8,209 bases of DNA from an uncultured Desulfovibrio sp. Lineage in GTDB: Bacteria > Desulfobacterota > Desulfovibrionia > Desulfovibrionales > Desulfovibrionaceae. How positions within the stretch are numbered: the first letter of the stretch is position 1; each line of letters opens with the position of its first letter. The stretch spans positions 1-8,209 of the forward strand of contig URHE01000081.1 of assembly GCA_900547595.1 (NCBI GenBank), in the 5' to 3' direction. A program made the translations under genes and the position numbers. The notes under the pieces are model-generated. The model saw only the letters and a program-made list of their open reading frames with translations. It was not told the DNA's origin and did no database searches. Below are positions 7,135 to 8,209 of this stretch, in pieces.

Positions 7135-7959
7135 ATGGCCCGTCGCAGATCCAGAAAGAATGCGGACGCCCCCAGGAGCGCATCCGCGCCCTCCCTGCCG
7201 GCAGAAACGGCGGCGCGGGAGGCTTCCCGCGCGGAAGGTCCTTCCGCCCCTGTGAGCGCACGCGGGGAACGGTCCCGCCGTAGCGCGGCGCCCTCCGCGC
7301 CTGTCGGCGGCATGGTGCGTCTTTCCACCTGCATGGCGGGCATGGCGCTGACCCTGGTCCTCGGCCTCTATCTGGGGACGTTGCTCCCCGGCGTTCTCCG
7401 GGACATGCGGGGGGTGGCCGCATCGCCGCCGTCCGTTGCGGACGGGGAGGGCCCGCGCGTTCCCGGCGGTGGCGAGGGGCGGGCCGTCGCCGCTCCGGAG
7501 CCGTCGGCGCAGGATTTGCCGCCCGAGCTGGCGGCGCGGCTCGCGGCCCTGGAATCCGCCGTCCGCAAGGAGCCTGATTCCGCCGGAAACTGGGCGGAAC
7601 TGGGGAACCTGTTTTTTGACGCGGGCCGTGTCCGCGAGGCCATCAACGCCTATGAGCGCTCGCTGGCGCTTGCCCCCGGCAACGCCGACGTGCTCACGGA
7701 CCTTGGCGTCATGTATCGGGAAAGCAGGGAGCCGCAAACGGCGGTGGACTGTTTCCGCAAGGCGCTTGCCGCCGATCCCCGCCATGAAAACGCCCTCTTC
7801 AATGTGGGCGTGGTGCTGTACACCGATCTGGGCCGCAGGGACGAGGCCCTGGCGGCCTGGCGCAGGCTGCTCGGGGTCAATCCGCAGGCGCGCGCTCCCG
7901 ACGGACGCCCTGTTTCAGAAATGGTTCGGCGGTTGGAAGAGCCGCTTCGGAGACAATGA
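7135..7959 (+). CDS. Membrane-anchored TPR protein with a long basic N-terminal extension, second of two
   Basis: 274 residues. Residues 1-62 are a hydrophilic Arg/Ala/Ser/Pro-rich extension, probably cytosolic and disordered. Residues 63-88 are the membrane helix, 90-126 a Pro/Gly/Ala-rich linker, and 130-267 a TPR domain, by the positive-inside rule periplasmic. TPR units are clear: 152-181 (NWAELGNLFFDAGRVREAIN...LALAP), 186-215 (VLTDLGVMYRESREPQTAVD...ALAADP) and 219-250 (NALFNVGVVLYTDLGRRDEALAAW...VNP). The repeats are closer to consensus than in the first TPR protein. A role in presenting apocytochrome c is likely from context but not shown. The ATG at 7135 has GAGG (7126-7129) 5 nt upstream. 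An in-frame ATG at 7099 has its GGAG only 1 nt away and is less likely. The gene follows a 137-nt gap with a terminator candidate, so it may also be transcribed separately. Confidence 0.82.
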   Translation: MARRRSRKNADAPRSASAPSLPAETAAREASRAEGPSAPVSARGERSRRSAAPSAPVGGMVRLSTCMAGMALTLVLGLYLGTLLPGVLRDMRGVAASPPSVADGEGPRVPGGGEGRAVAAPEPSAQDLPPELAARLAALESAVRKEPDSAGNWAELGNLFFDAGRVREAINAYERSLALAPGNADVLTDLGVMYRESREPQTAVDCFRKALAADPRHENALFNVGVVLYTDLGRRDEALAAWRRLLGVNPQARAPDGRPVSEMVRRLEEPLRRQ

Positions 7960-7963
7960 CGCT

Positions 7964-8209
7964 ATGACGATCAAGGGGATATGGGGGCCGGGGTGGCGCC
8001 GCCTGCTGCGGGCGGCCGCGCCGGGCGTGGCTCTTGTTGTGCTGGCGGGGCTTGTTTTTCTGACGGTTCCGTGCCGTGCCGCAGAGGCCCTTTTGCCGGA
8101 GGCGCGGTCCGACATCCATTCCGACGCGCGGGAGAGTGCCGCAGCGCCGGCGGTCGCCCGCGCCCCGGCGCTTGCCGCCGCGCAGACTTCCCGGCCCGCG
8201 GGCGTCCGC
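7964..8209 (+). CDS. Start of an exported protein, function unknown (partial)
   Basis: An ATG at 7964, 4 nt after the stop of the second TPR gene, opens a frame that runs exactly 82 codons to the window edge. The N-terminus has a basic region (GPGWRRLLRAAAPG) and a hydrophobic core (VALVVLAGLVFLTVP, 22-36). CRAAEA follows, so a Sec signal peptide cut near residues 39-42 is likely. The Cys after VP does not make a proper lipobox. The mature part visible is Ala/Pro-rich and low in complexity, with no CXXC or other domain signature. GGAG (7949-7952) lies 11 nt upstream, rather far. Tight linkage to the TPR gene suggests a place in the same periplasmic pathway. It could be a missing accessory Ccm factor, but nothing seen so far identifies it. 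Confidence 0.65.
   Translation, partial: MTIKGIWGPGWRRLLRAAAPGVALVVLAGLVFLTVPCRAAEALLPEARSDIHSDARESAAAPAVARAPALAAAQTSRPAGVR

Overview
The window is GC-rich, with an AT-rich intergenic segment at its left end. It carries most of a cytochrome c maturation (Ccm, System I) operon of the type seen in sulfate-reducing Desulfovibrionaceae. That assignment rests on the gene order ccmE-F-A-B-C-D followed by TPR genes, on a CcmE with CxxxY in place of the usual heme-binding HxxxY, and on the lack of ccmG or ccmH in the window. Genus and species cannot be fixed from sequence reading alone.

Layout. Positions 1-54 hold the first 18 codons of a divergent minus-strand gene that leaves the window. Positions 55-408 are an AT-rich to GC-rich divergent intergenic region with an 8-bp dyad (202-229) around opposing candidate -10 boxes. 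Positions 409-1458 encode a CNNM (DUF21)/CBS-pair membrane protein without a CorC/HlyC domain. Positions 1459-1601 hold a strong hairpin and the best promoter candidate in the window (TTGTCA, 17 bp, TAGACT). The Ccm genes follow: ccmE (1602-2015), a 170-nt GC-rich gap, ccmF (2186-4138), ccmA (4131-4814), ccmB (4802-5479), ccmC (5480-6148) and a 45-codon ccmD (6169-6306). Next comes a membrane-anchored TPR protein starting at GTG (6299-6997), a possible intrinsic terminator (6989-7018), a second membrane-anchored TPR protein (7135-7959), and the start of an exported protein that runs off the right edge (7964-8209).

How the genes work together (family knowledge plus inference). CcmA/B form the ABC ATPase core. 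CcmC, with CcmD, loads heme onto periplasmic CcmE, and CcmA/B release holo-CcmE. CcmF takes the heme from CcmE and attaches it to apocytochrome CXXCH motifs. CcmF keeps its four key histidines and both heme-handling proteins keep their WWD motifs, so the heme route looks intact. The thiol-handling arm (CcmG/CcmH) is not present here. The two TPR proteins are the obvious candidates for apocytochrome binding, as the CcmI/NrfG TPR domains do elsewhere. This matches a natural Ccm variant already characterised in Desulfovibrio, so it is unusual but not wholly new. The less explored parts are the two TPR proteins, the truncated exported protein and the regulatory dyads.
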